From NCBI GenBank assembly GCA_016715825.1, contig JADJXO010000002.1, positions 496,001 to 560,000 on the forward strand: a DNA stretch of 64,000 nt. The letters are read 5' to 3'. Positions 35,848 to 45,378 of this stretch are shown piece after piece. Every line of letters begins with the position of its first letter. The stretch's first letter is position 1. Position numbers and translations under genes: made by a program. The notes under the pieces were generated by a model, which was given only the letters and a program-made list of their open reading frames with translations, did not search any database and had not been told where the DNA came from. The DNA comes from Nitrospira sp. (lineage in GTDB: Bacteria; Nitrospirota; Nitrospiria; Nitrospirales; Nitrospiraceae).

Positions 35848-36969
35848 ATGGATATATATATGTCAGCTGTACCATCATCCGTCGATGCGGGATTGGAGGT
35901 AATCGGTAGCCCCTCAGTACGAGTTTTGGATGCCTCGAATCCGACGGAACGATCGGCATGGCTTCAGATATGGCAACGGTGGCCGGAGCGAGAAGTCTGG
36001 GCCCATCCCGAGTACGTCTCGGTGTCTGGACGGCCAGGGGAGCGGGCTATCTGTCTCGCAATGGAAGATTCCTGTGGCGGAGTCCTCTTTCCCCTCTTGC
36101 TTCGCTCGCTAGAAGATCTGCCATGGGCCACAGACGGCAACCGCTGCTTCGACATCACTTCGTGCTACGGGTTCGGAGGCCCGTTCAGCTGGGGCACTCC
36201 AGATGTAATGACATTTTGGGATCGTTTTGATCAATGGGCGAAGGCTCAGAATGTTGTATCACTTTTCACTCGGCTACCGTTATTTGAGGACCAGAGTATT
36301 CCCTTCAGGGGTGAAGTCATCCTAAAGGGTCCCTCCGTAGTCATTCCGTTGGGAGGAGGAGAAGAAGCGATTCTAAAAAACTACGAACGATCTGTACGGG
36401 GAGTTCTCAGACAGTCGGTGCGGAACGGTGTGTCTGTTGTTGTGGATCCCTATGGTGATCGTTTGGAAGAGTTTCTGTCAGTCTACTACTCCACTATGGA
36501 ACGTCGTGCCGCGTCCTCCGACTATTTCTTCAAACGGACGTTCTTTACGTCGCTTCGAGAACGCCTCCCTGGGCATGTAATATTTTTCCATGCGCTTCAC
36601 GAAGATCAAGTCGTCTCGACCGAACTGCAACTTATCTCACAGACCCATTCCTACGCCTTTCTCGGAGGTACGACTGAGCGAGGGCTGTCGCAAAGAGCCA
36701 ACACGGCCCTCCGCCACGCAACGAATGTCTGGGGTAGTGAAAACAACAAGAGCCACATGGTATTCGGTGGGAGTCATCGGGAAAGTGATGGTCTTCTCAG
36801 TTATAAGAAGCGGTTTGCTCCCCAGAGTCTGAAGATGTTTAGGGTCGGCACCCGAGTGTTTAGCCCTGACCTGTATATGCAGCTTATCGAGCGACGCCAG
36901 GTATGGGCTGCGGAGCAGGGTCAGGTATGGGCTCCCATTGACGGATTTTTCCCAGCCTATCGCGGGTAA
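35848..36969 (+). CDS. FemAB-like GNAT-fold acyl/aminoacyl transferase
   Basis: A 373-residue protein related in layout to the one at 32434. Shared features include EVWAHPEYVSVS near the start, FDITSCYGFGGPFSW, a central KNYERSVRGVLRQSVRNGV and, near the end, HMVFGGSHRESDGLLSYKKRFAP. The start may be Met1 or Met5; it lies 33 bases after the dioxygenase gene. The base composition just before the start is unusually AT-rich for the region (ATATATATATG). A role in adding an acyl or aminoacyl group to the glycan unit is inferred from the family. The next gene overlaps or abuts its end and encodes another GNAT-fold protein. Confidence 0.65.
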   Translation: MDIYMSAVPSSVDAGLEVIGSPSVRVLDASNPTERSAWLQIWQRWPEREVWAHPEYVSVSGRPGERAICLAMEDSCGGVLFPLLLRSLEDLPWATDGNRCFDITSCYGFGGPFSWGTPDVMTFWDRFDQWAKAQNVVSLFTRLPLFEDQSIPFRGEVILKGPSVVIPLGGGEEAILKNYERSVRGVLRQSVRNGVSVVVDPYGDRLEEFLSVYYSTMERRAASSDYFFKRTFFTSLRERLPGHVIFFHALHEDQVVSTELQLISQTHSYAFLGGTTERGLSQRANTALRHATNVWGSENNKSHMVFGGSHRESDGLLSYKKRFAPQSLKMFRVGTRVFSPDLYMQLIERRQVWAAEQGQVWAPIDGFFPAYRG

Positions 36970-36997
36970 GCTTCTACACATTCCAGCGGTGAACGGT

Positions 36998-37849
36998 ATG
37001 CTAGTGGAAGCCCTCATTCGACCTGCCAGGCCGGGAGACAGCGAAGCCATTGCTGCCCTTATGCGTGAGGGCGTGAGCGAGCCGGTACGACGGATCACGA
37101 TTCTGGGGAGTCCGTACCTCCCGCGATTCATCGCCGATGAGCTCGCAAGGAACAAGAATGATGACTACGTGGTGTGCACTGTGCGGGAGCGGGTTGTCGG
37201 CATGTGCGGCTGGAGACATACCGACGCGGCCTTGCATCTCAATCACCTCTATCTGGCGCCGAGTGTGCGTGGGCAAGGACTGGGCACTGTTCTGATGCTG
37301 GATGGGCTCCGCAGAATCCGTCGGCCATCGCAGGACATTCTCAGCGTCGATGTGTTTTCCGGCACCCCTCGCGCACAGGCCTGGTATCGGTCCTTGCACC
37401 TACGGTTGGAAACGCGCACCAGGTGGATTGAGCTGCCGCTTCCATTGACGCAGCCTGATCATGGGCACGGATATACCGTTTCGGGGCTTGATGAGGCTGC
37501 TGTCAAGCATCTCCGCTATGGGTTTTCTCAATTCACGCTGACGACGAACTTGGCTACCTATCGCGTTGGACGACTCGGCCAAGACCTCTTCCGGGTCTGC
37601 ACGTTCTCGATTCTGGATGACCCTGTCGCACTCCAAGGCCTCACCCATCTCGATCCTGAACGACGGCTGGTTTGCAGTGTCTCTGAAGGAGACTCTCTCA
37701 CCCTGTCTTCCCATGACCGTTCATGTCTCGCCGAGAGCGAACGACTCGTTTCTTCCTGTATGTCTGTGAGGGAACACCTGGAATCGTCGCTGTCCAGGCG
37801 GCAGTATATGCGCCAGACTATTCCCATCAGATTCGAGGTGGTTCCCTGA
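36998..37849 (+). CDS. GNAT family N-acetyltransferase
   Basis: A 283-residue protein with an N-terminal GNAT domain. The start has ALIRPARPGDSEAIAALM and the acetyl-CoA binding motif is LYLAPSVRGQGLGTVLM, a clear R/Q-x-x-G-x-G/A pattern. The C-terminal half (from about residue 150) has no motif I recognise and may hold a second, degenerate GNAT fold. The start at 36998 is chosen; an upstream ATG at 36938 in the same frame would overlap the FemAB-like gene by 32 bases. It lies within the sugar-modification block of the locus. Confidence 0.72.
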   Translation: MLVEALIRPARPGDSEAIAALMREGVSEPVRRITILGSPYLPRFIADELARNKNDDYVVCTVRERVVGMCGWRHTDAALHLNHLYLAPSVRGQGLGTVLMLDGLRRIRRPSQDILSVDVFSGTPRAQAWYRSLHLRLETRTRWIELPLPLTQPDHGHGYTVSGLDEAAVKHLRYGFSQFTLTTNLATYRVGRLGQDLFRVCTFSILDDPVALQGLTHLDPERRLVCSVSEGDSLTLSSHDRSCLAESERLVSSCMSVREHLESSLSRRQYMRQTIPIRFEVVP

Positions 37850-38074
37850 GTACAGAACCTGACAGGATCTTCCCGCTCCTACCTTGCCGAGGGCGGTGTA
37901 CAACCGGCGATCCTTATGTTGCCACGATAACACGCACAGATATGACCGGTCGCTTCATCCCGTGCGGTCCCGTGTCGTGACGTTCCTCTACTGACAGTAC
38001 ATCAGCCTCCACACACGTCTCGGGTATCTCGATTCATCACATTCCAATGGCGTCAATGCCGAAGGAGAAGAACC

Positions 38075-39190
38075 ATGAAGCTTTCAATCATACGTCCCAC
38101 ACTTCCATCGATGCATGAAATCATGCAACTCATCGGGCCAAGCTGGGATTCCGGCATGGTCACGCTGGGTCCCACCGTCAAACTCCTCGAAGAAGAGGCG
38201 TGTCGGCAGACCGGTGCGAAGTACAGTGTGGCGCTGTCAAACTGTACGGCGGGGCTGATGATGGTACCAGGCGCGCTGGGGTTGCCGGCGGGGAAGGAAG
38301 TGATTGTGCCGTCGTTTACCTTTGCGGCGACCGCACAGGCCTTGTTGTGGAATGGGTTGATTCCGGTCTTTTGCGACTGTTTGCCGGGAACGTGCACGAT
38401 CGACCCCGAGGATGTCGAACGCAATCTGTCTCCGGAAACAGTGGCGATTTGTGGGGTGTCGATCTTCGGGTTGCCCCCCGATAATGACGCGTTGCTTGAC
38501 CTGGGCCAGCGTAAGGGGCTGCCTGTGTATTTCGATAGTGCGCAAGGGCTTGGTGCAACCTACAACGGCTGGCCGTTGGGAGGATTCGGTATCTGTGAAG
38601 TATTTTCGATGAGCCCGACAAAAGTGGTGACGGCGGTCGAAGGAGGACTCTTTACAACGAATAATCAAGCCCTCGCGGAGCAAGTACGCTCTCTACGAGA
38701 TTATGGAAAGGACCCCGTAAACGGGGAGGAAATGCATTCGCTGGGGCTGTCTGCCCGTATGAGTGAACTTCATGCAGCGGTCGGGCTCCTTTCCCTGCGC
38801 ATGGTGGACGAACTCGTCAAAGCGCGCAGGGAACTCATTGCGATCTATCGAGATCGGCTGAGTAGTCTTCCAGGCTGTTGGGTTCAGGAGTTCCCTGTTG
38901 ATCGGACGACCAGCGGGAACTATTTCGTCCTGTTTATTACAGACCGTGCAAAACTGTGTCGTGACGAACTCTATGAGACCCTGAAAGTGGCTGGAATCCA
39001 GACAAAACGATACTTCTATCCGCCGGTTCATGCACACGCGCTCTTTCAACGGTTTCCCTACCGTATTAGCTCGACACTGCGGCACACAACCACGGTCAGT
39101 CGGGAGGGCCTCGCGTTGCCGTTGTATTCCCACACCACACTGGAGGAAATTAATCACGTCTGTTCCCTCATTGAACGGCTGCTTGGCTGA
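38075..39190 (+). CDS. DegT/DnrJ/EryC1-type PLP aminotransferase
   Basis: A 371-residue PLP-dependent sugar aminotransferase. The fold-type I signature is complete: SNCTAGLM binds the phosphate, FDSAQGLG supplies Asp154, and MSPTKVVTAVEGG contains the PLP lysine (K183). GAAGGAGAAG precedes the ATG at 38075. Such enzymes place an amino group on a keto-sugar made by a 4,6-dehydratase, here probably the CapD-type protein at 39984, and the product could then be acylated by the protein at 34256. The 225 bases before it (37850-38074) hold no gene I can support. Confidence 0.87.
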   Translation: MKLSIIRPTLPSMHEIMQLIGPSWDSGMVTLGPTVKLLEEEACRQTGAKYSVALSNCTAGLMMVPGALGLPAGKEVIVPSFTFAATAQALLWNGLIPVFCDCLPGTCTIDPEDVERNLSPETVAICGVSIFGLPPDNDALLDLGQRKGLPVYFDSAQGLGATYNGWPLGGFGICEVFSMSPTKVVTAVEGGLFTTNNQALAEQVRSLRDYGKDPVNGEEMHSLGLSARMSELHAAVGLLSLRMVDELVKARRELIAIYRDRLSSLPGCWVQEFPVDRTTSGNYFVLFITDRAKLCRDELYETLKVAGIQTKRYFYPPVHAHALFQRFPYRISSTLRHTTTVSREGLALPLYSHTTLEEINHVCSLIERLLG

Positions 39191-39232
39191 TCATGATCGG
39201 TCGGGACGCTCACGTGGCTCGGTACAAGCAGG

Positions 39233-39904
39233 ATGGGCATTGTGCGAAGCCGGTTGTCTAGAATCGGCGGGGTCGTGCTGGCGACTTTCTTGCTGCCATT
39301 CATTGGTCTCGCTGGGATCTACGGGCTGAACTGGCTGGTCTTTCATCCCAAACTGGTCACAGGCTTCATTCACAATCCATTGTTCGAAAGACCACAACCA
39401 GCTGATGTCATCGTCGTCTTAGCCCAAGAGCGTGAGCGTGTGAGACATGCCGCATCGTTGGTTGAACAAGGATTCGCTCCTCGAACGCTCTCCACCTTGG
39501 TTGATCCTGCCTGCATCCGTGCGCGCAAACTGAGGGCGCTCTGTGCGACCGGCGTTCGTAATACCGTGGACGAAGCCTTAGCCATGCGCCGTGTGCTGAT
39601 CCAGGAAGGTGTGGATCGCGTGCTCATTGTCACATCGCGCGACCATGTGGTGAGAGCGGCGGCGATCTTCGCCGTTGTCTTTTTCGGCTCCGGTCTTGAG
39701 GTAAACATCGTAGCCACTCCGCTCAGACCTCTCCAGAAAGGACTCTCGTTTCGAGAGGTCCGATCATTCTTCCCCAGCCTAGGGGGCGCGATGCTCGGGC
39801 GTGTTTCTCCTGAACTGTATGAATGGATCATGCCCTATGGCCGTGAGCTTCTTCATGGGCGCTCCAGTTCCAACGCAGAGCGGGTATATGACCGCCACTC
39901 ATAG
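39233..39904 (+). CDS. YdcF/ElyC-like DUF218 membrane protein
   Basis: A 223-residue protein with an N-terminal membrane segment (about residues 10 to 33) and a DUF218 domain. Family features are ADVIVVLAQERERVRHAASLVEQG, TVDEALAMRRVLIQEGV and VLIVTSRDHVVRAAAIF. Relatives such as SanA, ElyC and YdcF affect envelope or polysaccharide metabolism, but their reaction is unsettled. It follows the aminotransferase gene by 42 bases and precedes the dehydratase gene, so it belongs to the glycan locus. Confidence 0.7.
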   Translation: MGIVRSRLSRIGGVVLATFLLPFIGLAGIYGLNWLVFHPKLVTGFIHNPLFERPQPADVIVVLAQERERVRHAASLVEQGFAPRTLSTLVDPACIRARKLRALCATGVRNTVDEALAMRRVLIQEGVDRVLIVTSRDHVVRAAAIFAVVFFGSGLEVNIVATPLRPLQKGLSFREVRSFFPSLGGAMLGRVSPELYEWIMPYGRELLHGRSSSNAERVYDRHS

Positions 39905-39983
39905 CACCGTGCTGCCACTTCGCTGATCAGCCGAGAGGCGGTCTTGGCCTAAACCCTATTTTTTACGAATAAAGACTATTGCC

Positions 39984-41897
39984 ATGATGACATCGTTGCT
40001 CCGATTCCGCCCGCCTCTTATCGTCTTAATCGATTTGGGATTGATCGGTCTGGCCAATTATCTTGCGTTTTGGCTCCGGTTCGATGGGGCAGTCCCAGAT
40101 TGGGCAATGAGACTGTTCATGCAGATGCTCCCGTTGTTGCTGGTGGTTCGGTTGTTGAGTTTTCTTACTTTCCGACTTTATCAAGGCGTGTGGAAGCACA
40201 CGGGAATCTGGGACCTCAAGAATATTATTGTCTCTTCCATCGTTGGAACGGGTGTATTTTACCTGACTGTTCGGTGGGGCTTTGGATACGTGGCGTATCC
40301 ACTCTCCATTTACATACTGGACATGGTTTTCGTGATTGTTCTCCTAGGGGGGGTCCGTCTGAGTCGACGATATGTGCATGAACATGACCGCTCCAATCGC
40401 GAAACACGAGTGGTCGTCTACGGGGCCGGCCAGGCGGGTGAGCGGCTGGTCAGGGCACTGAAACAAAGTTCCGCAAACAAATATGACCCAGTCGGATTCA
40501 TCGACGATGATCCGACAAAAAAAGGCAAGCGTATTCATGGCGTGCAGGTTCTTGGCGGCCGCCGGCATCTCGCCCAGATTATGTCAGCCGTTGATCCTCA
40601 GGTCGTTTTGTTGGCGATACCGGCCGCTAAGCCCAAGGTGATGCGGGATGTCGTGAAGTTGTTCGAGCCGTATAAGATCAGAATTCAGACGGTGCCGAAT
40701 CTCCAATCGATTCTTGATGGTCATGTCGAGATCACACAGATTCGGAATCTGGCGATTGAAGATCTTTTGGAACGAACTCCCGTGGGACTTGACGTCACAT
40801 CACTCCGTCGACTCATTCAGGATAAAGCCATTATGGTGACAGGGGCGGGTGGCTCAATCGGATCCGAGTTGTGCCGGCAGATTGCGGTCCTTGAACCGCG
40901 TCTCCTGGTTCTGTTCGAGCGGTATGAAAACAGTTTATTTGCCATTCATACAGAACTGATGGATCGTGTGTGCGGAGTCCCTGTTTTCCCGATTGTGGGA
41001 GATGTCGGAGATGACGTGCAGGTTGAAAAGGTGCTACAAACTTTCTCGCCGGCCATCATCTTTCATGCGGCGGCCCACAAGCATGTACCGTTGATGGAGA
41101 CCAGCCCTTGCGAAGCGGTTAAAAACAATGTCCGAGGGACCCGCATTCTTGCTCAAGCGTCCGCCCGTTGTGGTGTCGACCAATTCATCATGATTTCGAG
41201 CGATAAAGCCGTGAATCCGAGCAGCACGATGGGGGTGACGAAACGAGTGGCTGAGCTCATCGTACAAAGCTTGGATGAACGAGATCATACAAGATTCACG
41301 ACCGTCCGATTTGGGAATGTGTTGGGGAGCAACGGGAGCGTGGTGCCGCGTTTTCTTGAGCAGATCAAGGCGGGTGGGCCGGTGACCGTGACACATCCTG
41401 AAATTCGTCGCTATTTCATGATGATTCCAGAAGCCGTGCAATTGGTCTTGCATGCGGCCGCCATGGGCGAGGCTGGTGCGATCTATGTGCTGGATATGGG
41501 AGATCAAATCAAGATTGTGGACTTGGCACGGAACCTCATCCGCCTGGCCGGTCTTATGCCGGACGAAGACATTGCGATATCATTTGTAGGGCTTCGGCCA
41601 GGAGAAAAACTGTATGAGGAATTAGTCGGGCGAGAAGAAGCGGTTGAACCATCACAATTGGAGAAGATTATGAAGGTGAGATCCGCCCGCCCGTGGACGC
41701 TCTACGCGCTACAGCCTCGAATCGCCATGCTGGAACAGGCCGCGGCTCGTCAGGACGCTGATCGCGTGATTGATCTTCTTCGTGAGTTGGTGCCATCCTT
41801 CACCCCCACGGGAGCCCTGGTCAATTCGGAAGCCCAAGGGGACGTGGCAGACACGGAAGTATCACGAATGAGTTTGGGCGGGCACATCTCAAACTAA
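39984..41897 (+). CDS. CapD/WbpM/FlaA1-type membrane nucleotide-sugar 4,6-dehydratase
   Basis: A 637-residue membrane protein with four N-terminal membrane segments (within residues 8 to 120), a CoA-binding-like Rossmann domain (VVVYGAGQAGERLVRAL) and a C-terminal SDR domain (VTGAGGSIGSELCRQI near residue 286). In place of the usual SDR Tyr-x3-Lys pair it has SSDKAVNPSSTMGVTKR, where Met replaces Tyr, as in WbpM and PglF. It should convert UDP-GlcNAc or a similar sugar to the 4-keto-6-deoxy form, the substrate for the aminotransferase at 38075. It is the last sugar-pathway gene of the locus and is followed by the export gene. Confidence 0.9.
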   Translation: MMTSLLRFRPPLIVLIDLGLIGLANYLAFWLRFDGAVPDWAMRLFMQMLPLLLVVRLLSFLTFRLYQGVWKHTGIWDLKNIIVSSIVGTGVFYLTVRWGFGYVAYPLSIYILDMVFVIVLLGGVRLSRRYVHEHDRSNRETRVVVYGAGQAGERLVRALKQSSANKYDPVGFIDDDPTKKGKRIHGVQVLGGRRHLAQIMSAVDPQVVLLAIPAAKPKVMRDVVKLFEPYKIRIQTVPNLQSILDGHVEITQIRNLAIEDLLERTPVGLDVTSLRRLIQDKAIMVTGAGGSIGSELCRQIAVLEPRLLVLFERYENSLFAIHTELMDRVCGVPVFPIVGDVGDDVQVEKVLQTFSPAIIFHAAAHKHVPLMETSPCEAVKNNVRGTRILAQASARCGVDQFIMISSDKAVNPSSTMGVTKRVAELIVQSLDERDHTRFTTVRFGNVLGSNGSVVPRFLEQIKAGGPVTVTHPEIRRYFMMIPEAVQLVLHAAAMGEAGAIYVLDMGDQIKIVDLARNLIRLAGLMPDEDIAISFVGLRPGEKLYEELVGREEAVEPSQLEKIMKVRSARPWTLYALQPRIAMLEQAAARQDADRVIDLLRELVPSFTPTGALVNSEAQGDVADTEVSRMSLGGHISN

Positions 41898-41928
41898 ACG
41901 ACCGTAAGCAAGGTAGGAGGATGGCCTC

Positions 41929-42771
41929 GTGAACGGCGGTGATGTTCCAGCAAACGACAGAAGGACCTGTCTACAATATGATCTCAATGGTAAAACGCCT
42001 GTGACGCACACCGTTATCAGCAAGGTCGGTCTTGTATGTATCGCGATGGTGATTGTGGGAACTGTCACGGCTATGAGTGCCGAACCTCAACAGACGTATC
42101 GCTTGGGTCCGCATGACGTCATCCGCATACAGGTGTTTGGCGAAGACGATCTCTCTGTGGAACGCACGGTGGACGGTGATGGCACGATTACCTTTCCTCT
42201 GCTCGGTACCTTGCCTGTTGAGGGTCACACGGTCCAGGAGTTTCAGGACGAGTTGACGACTCGTCTTCGGGCGGGGTACTTACGGCACCCGAAGGTGACC
42301 GTATTTATTGCGAAACACCGTAACTTTACGGTCAGTGGAGAGGTCAGGAAGCCAGGTGGATTTGAATACAGAGAGGGCGTGACTTTTCGTGAAGCGGTCG
42401 CGCTTGCGGAAGGCTTTACTGAACGAGCCAATCGGAATGAGGTGATGGTGACCCGTTTAACGGGGGATCGTGCGCAAACCATTACGGTGCCGATCGATAC
42501 GCCGGTTCTTCCCAATGACCTGATTATCGTGCTGCAGGCTCCGCGGCTCTATTTGAATGGAGAAGTGGGGCGTCCCGGTGACTACATGTATGAGCAGGGC
42601 TTAACCATACACAAGGTGATTACGATGGCGGGTGGCTTTACACCAAAAGCCGCGAAGAACCGGACCAAGGTACTACGCATGATCAATGGACGAGAAGAAT
42701 CAATTTCAGTGAAGCTCGATGACCCGGTCTATCCGAACGATATCATCGTGGTCCCACAGCGGTTCTTTTGA
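41929..42771 (+). CDS. Wza-type polysaccharide export protein (SLBB)
   Basis: A 280-residue exported protein of the outer-membrane polysaccharide export family. An N-terminal hydrophobic segment (ISKVGLVCIAMVIVGTVTAMSA) is followed by the Poly_export domain (YRLGPHDVIRIQVFGEDDLS) and two SLBB domains (FTVSGEVRKPGGFEYREG and LYLNGEVGRPGDYMYEQG). No lipobox Cys is evident, unlike in classical Wza. It is shorter than Wza and lacks the C-terminal amphipathic helix, so pore formation may depend on the barrel protein at 9261. The GTG start at 41929 is supported by GGAGGATGG. It closes the locus. Confidence 0.85.
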   Translation: MNGGDVPANDRRTCLQYDLNGKTPVTHTVISKVGLVCIAMVIVGTVTAMSAEPQQTYRLGPHDVIRIQVFGEDDLSVERTVDGDGTITFPLLGTLPVEGHTVQEFQDELTTRLRAGYLRHPKVTVFIAKHRNFTVSGEVRKPGGFEYREGVTFREAVALAEGFTERANRNEVMVTRLTGDRAQTITVPIDTPVLPNDLIIVLQAPRLYLNGEVGRPGDYMYEQGLTIHKVITMAGGFTPKAAKNRTKVLRMINGREESISVKLDDPVYPNDIIVVPQRFF

Positions 42772-43290
42772 GGACAGCGTATCGTTTCTCTGTGCCAGTG
42801 AGAAAATCTCAGCGTGTTAAACACGTTGACGATGGACAGGCATGGCCGTATCAACTCTTGCTTGGTACACGATTCAGGATGAGCGTTGTAAAGCAGTAGA
42901 TGAAAGCCAGTCTCCGGTAATTTTTCTCCTCCCTACTCTCCATCGTTCTCTCCCTCTCTCTCGGCTAGCCGCGCAGTGTGAACACCTGCACGTGCCGACC
43001 GGGCCATCCCAAACGACTCGAGACCTCACATCAACCGCCCCGTGTGAGTTTCCAATCCTTGTTCTACTAAAGTGCTCCAGAGAAACTGCTGTCTGAGGCA
43101 AGCGTAAGCTTTGCCCAAAACCCAGGCTGCGAATCGTTGCGCAAGGGTGAGTCTGCTCCAGCTCGACGGTGCGCTGGGCAAACCAGGTCCCACCTTCATT
43201 TGTTCCGTTGATGTAGAGCGGTCATGAGCCATCCTATTTATTCAGTACGGACTGTTGAAGTTGTTGAGCCGTACACACTACGAGTAGGAT
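42772..43290. other. Convergent intergenic region without a supported gene
   Basis: A 519-base stretch between the export gene and the convergent hydrolase gene. It has short open frames on both strands, none with a ribosome binding site or a recognisable product. CGTGTT-A-AACACG at 42813-42825 is a perfect inverted repeat 42 bases after the export gene stop and may be an operator or part of a terminator. I see nothing else in it. Confidence 0.4.
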
Positions 43291-43932
43291 TTACTGTAAA
43301 TACCGCTGAAACCACTTCCCGGCATGTTCCGCAACCTGGCCCAGCGTCCCAGGCTCCTCAAAGAGGTGTGTCGCACCGGGGACGATGATCAACCGTTTTT
43401 CACAGGCCAGCAAGTCATAGGCGACTTGGTTCATTTCAATAACGGGTTCATCGTGACCCCCGACGATCAACAGAGTCGGGACCGTAACCGACGGCAGATA
43501 GGATTCTGCCAGGTCCGGGCGCCCTCCTCGCGAGACCACGGCCTTGATGTTCGATGGCTCTCTCGCAGCTGCTTGAAGAGCTGCCCCAGCGCCGGTGCTG
43601 GCGCCGAAGTAACCAATCTTCAAGTGCCCTGTCCGGGGATCTGTTTCCGACCATCTTTTCGCCAGTAGCAGACGATCTGCCAGCAGATCGATGTCGAATA
43701 CTTTGTCTCGGTTGTCGGCTTCTTCTTCCGTCAACAAATCCAGGAGCAGAGTGGCGACTCCATCTTGCTGGAGACGGCGTGCAACGAAGGTGTTGCGAGG
43801 GCTCAACCGGCCGCTCCCGCTGCCATGCGCAAAGATCACCATCCCGGGCGCATGAGGAGGAGCACTGAGGAGGCCCTCCAGGGTTAGCCGTTCCTCTGTA
43901 ATCTGTACGGCTTGCGTTGAGCGATCGGTCAT
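43291..43932 (-). CDS. Dienelactone-hydrolase-like alpha/beta hydrolase
   Basis: A 213-residue alpha/beta hydrolase with a complete catalytic set: nucleophile in GYFGASTGAGAAL, Asp in VGGHDEPV, His in PGATHLFEEPG. The oxyanion region FAHGSGSGRLSPRN is typical of this branch. No signal peptide is present, so it is cytoplasmic. GGAGGAG precedes the ATG at 43932, and that ATG overlaps the stop of the pentapeptide-repeat gene (ATGA), so the two are translationally coupled. A dead copy of its 3' third lies at 8396-8606. The substrate is unknown. Confidence 0.82.
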   Translation of the reverse strand: MTDRSTQAVQITEERLTLEGLLSAPPHAPGMVIFAHGSGSGRLSPRNTFVARRLQQDGVATLLLDLLTEEEADNRDKVFDIDLLADRLLLAKRWSETDPRTGHLKIGYFGASTGAGAALQAAAREPSNIKAVVSRGGRPDLAESYLPSVTVPTLLIVGGHDEPVIEMNQVAYDLLACEKRLIIVPGATHLFEEPGTLGQVAEHAGKWFQRYLQ

Positions 43933-45359
43933 GGACGCTTCTCCTCCCGAATCGCCGTGCAAGGAGTGGGTCGGCTGAGCTCAGGAGGCAATTGCGTATG
44001 CTCGTTGACGCAGGCGCGATCGAGTTGTGTCTGCGTGAGGCCTGTGACCGACAAGAGTATGGCACCCTTGAAGTTTGCGCGGTGCAGGTCCGCTGAGTCG
44101 AGCCGAGTGCCGCTCAGGTCTGCTCCTTCAAAGGTGGCATCCTGGAGGTTAGCTTCTTGAAGATTGGATTGGGTCAAGTTGGAGTGGCTGAAATTCGATC
44201 CACGAAGATCTGCGGCGACGAAGTTAGCCGAATTCAGATCGGCTTTGTTGAAGTGAGTGTGCTGGAACGTGGATTTTGGGGCGTAGATTTCTCTCAAATC
44301 GCCGTTTGTGAAGTTGGCACGCGATCCCCTGGCTCCGATGAGGACTGCACGGTTCAGTTGGGCTCCCTGGAAACTGACGTCGTCGAGCACGGCGTGGTAG
44401 AGAATGGCCATGCGGAGCTTCGCCGAATTGGCAATTGCCTTGACCAGGACGGCCTCTTCCAAGTTGGCTCCCTCCAGGTCGGCGTGACGAAGGTCGGCAC
44501 CGTGCAGGTCGACATACCGCATGTCTGTGCCACGTAGAATGGCTTCCTGGAGGTTGGCGTTGCGCAAGTTCGTTTCATCCAGGTAGGCGCTTTCCAAGTC
44601 AGCTTCGACCAGCTGAGCCCGCTCCACTTGTGCATGGTCCAGCAGAGCGCCCTGAAGGTTGGCACGAGAGAGATCCGCATTGGTCAGGATTGTACGACGC
44701 AGGTCGGCGCCTGTCAGATCGGCATTCACCAGGGTGGTGCCTTTCAAAATTGCTCCATAAAAGTACGCCTCGATGAAGTTTGCGTCTGTCAAATCGGCCG
44801 AGGTGAGATCGGCCCCTTCCAATTGAGCTCGCTCGAACGCAGATTCCCGCAACGTGGCGCCGGTGAGAACAGCATCAAACAGAGCGGCTTCGTCACCGAT
44901 GGCACGAGAGAGATTCGCACCGGTGAATCTGGCACGCCGAAGATCGGCCCCCGAAAGGTTACTGTCCTTTAAGCTGGCTTTTGAAAAGTCAGCCCCAGCA
45001 AGACTGGCTTGAATGAGTGAGACCCGAGACAGGTTTGCTTGCCGGAGGACCGCCCCTTCAAGGTGTGCCCGTTCAAGATTTGCTTCGACGAGTGCCGCAC
45101 GAGTCAAATCGGCCTGGCAGAGTTCAAGCCGCCTGGCATTCGCATTCCCACGATACTCTGCCCAACGTTCGTGTGAACGGACCATGGTTTGCAACGTTTT
45201 GGCCGGTACGACCTTTTTCTTGTAGAGGCTTGTGCAAAGAGGAACAGCGGGTGAAGCCGGCTGGGAACCAGAGGAGCCGGCGGCCTTGGCCCCCGTGGCG
45301 GCAAGTGCGATGAGAAGGAGAATGCTCACAGAGAGGGTTGGTATGGAGCGGTGCGTCAT
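43929..45359 (-). CDS. Secreted pentapeptide-repeat protein
   Basis: A 476-residue protein with a signal peptide (LSVSILLLIALAATGAKAAG) and more than sixty pentapeptide repeats of the A(D/N)LxxA type from about residue 80 to 450. These should form a long right-handed quadrilateral beta-helix in the periplasm or outside the cell. A short Cys-containing stretch precedes the repeats (VPLCTSLYKKKVV) and another follows (LDRACVNEHTQ and PTPCTAIREE), perhaps as capping disulphides. GGAG precedes the ATG at 45359. It starts 19 bases after the pncB-like gene and is coupled to the hydrolase gene. The target is unknown. Confidence 0.82.
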   Translation of the reverse strand: MTHRSIPTLSVSILLLIALAATGAKAAGSSGSQPASPAVPLCTSLYKKKVVPAKTLQTMVRSHERWAEYRGNANARRLELCQADLTRAALVEANLERAHLEGAVLRQANLSRVSLIQASLAGADFSKASLKDSNLSGADLRRARFTGANLSRAIGDEAALFDAVLTGATLRESAFERAQLEGADLTSADLTDANFIEAYFYGAILKGTTLVNADLTGADLRRTILTNADLSRANLQGALLDHAQVERAQLVEADLESAYLDETNLRNANLQEAILRGTDMRYVDLHGADLRHADLEGANLEEAVLVKAIANSAKLRMAILYHAVLDDVSFQGAQLNRAVLIGARGSRANFTNGDLREIYAPKSTFQHTHFNKADLNSANFVAADLRGSNFSHSNLTQSNLQEANLQDATFEGADLSGTRLDSADLHRANFKGAILLSVTGLTQTQLDRACVNEHTQLPPELSRPTPCTAIREEKRP

Positions 45360-45378
45360 GTCGTGTCTCCTTGTTGTG

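Noticed and set aside
37723..37980. 85-codon open frame after the GNAT gene
   Set aside because: It overlaps the GNAT gene by over 120 bases, lacks a ribosome binding site and has an unlikely composition.
43026..43232. 68-codon minus-strand frame in the convergent gap
   Set aside because: No similarity to anything I know, no ribosome binding site, and the neighbouring frame is equally open.
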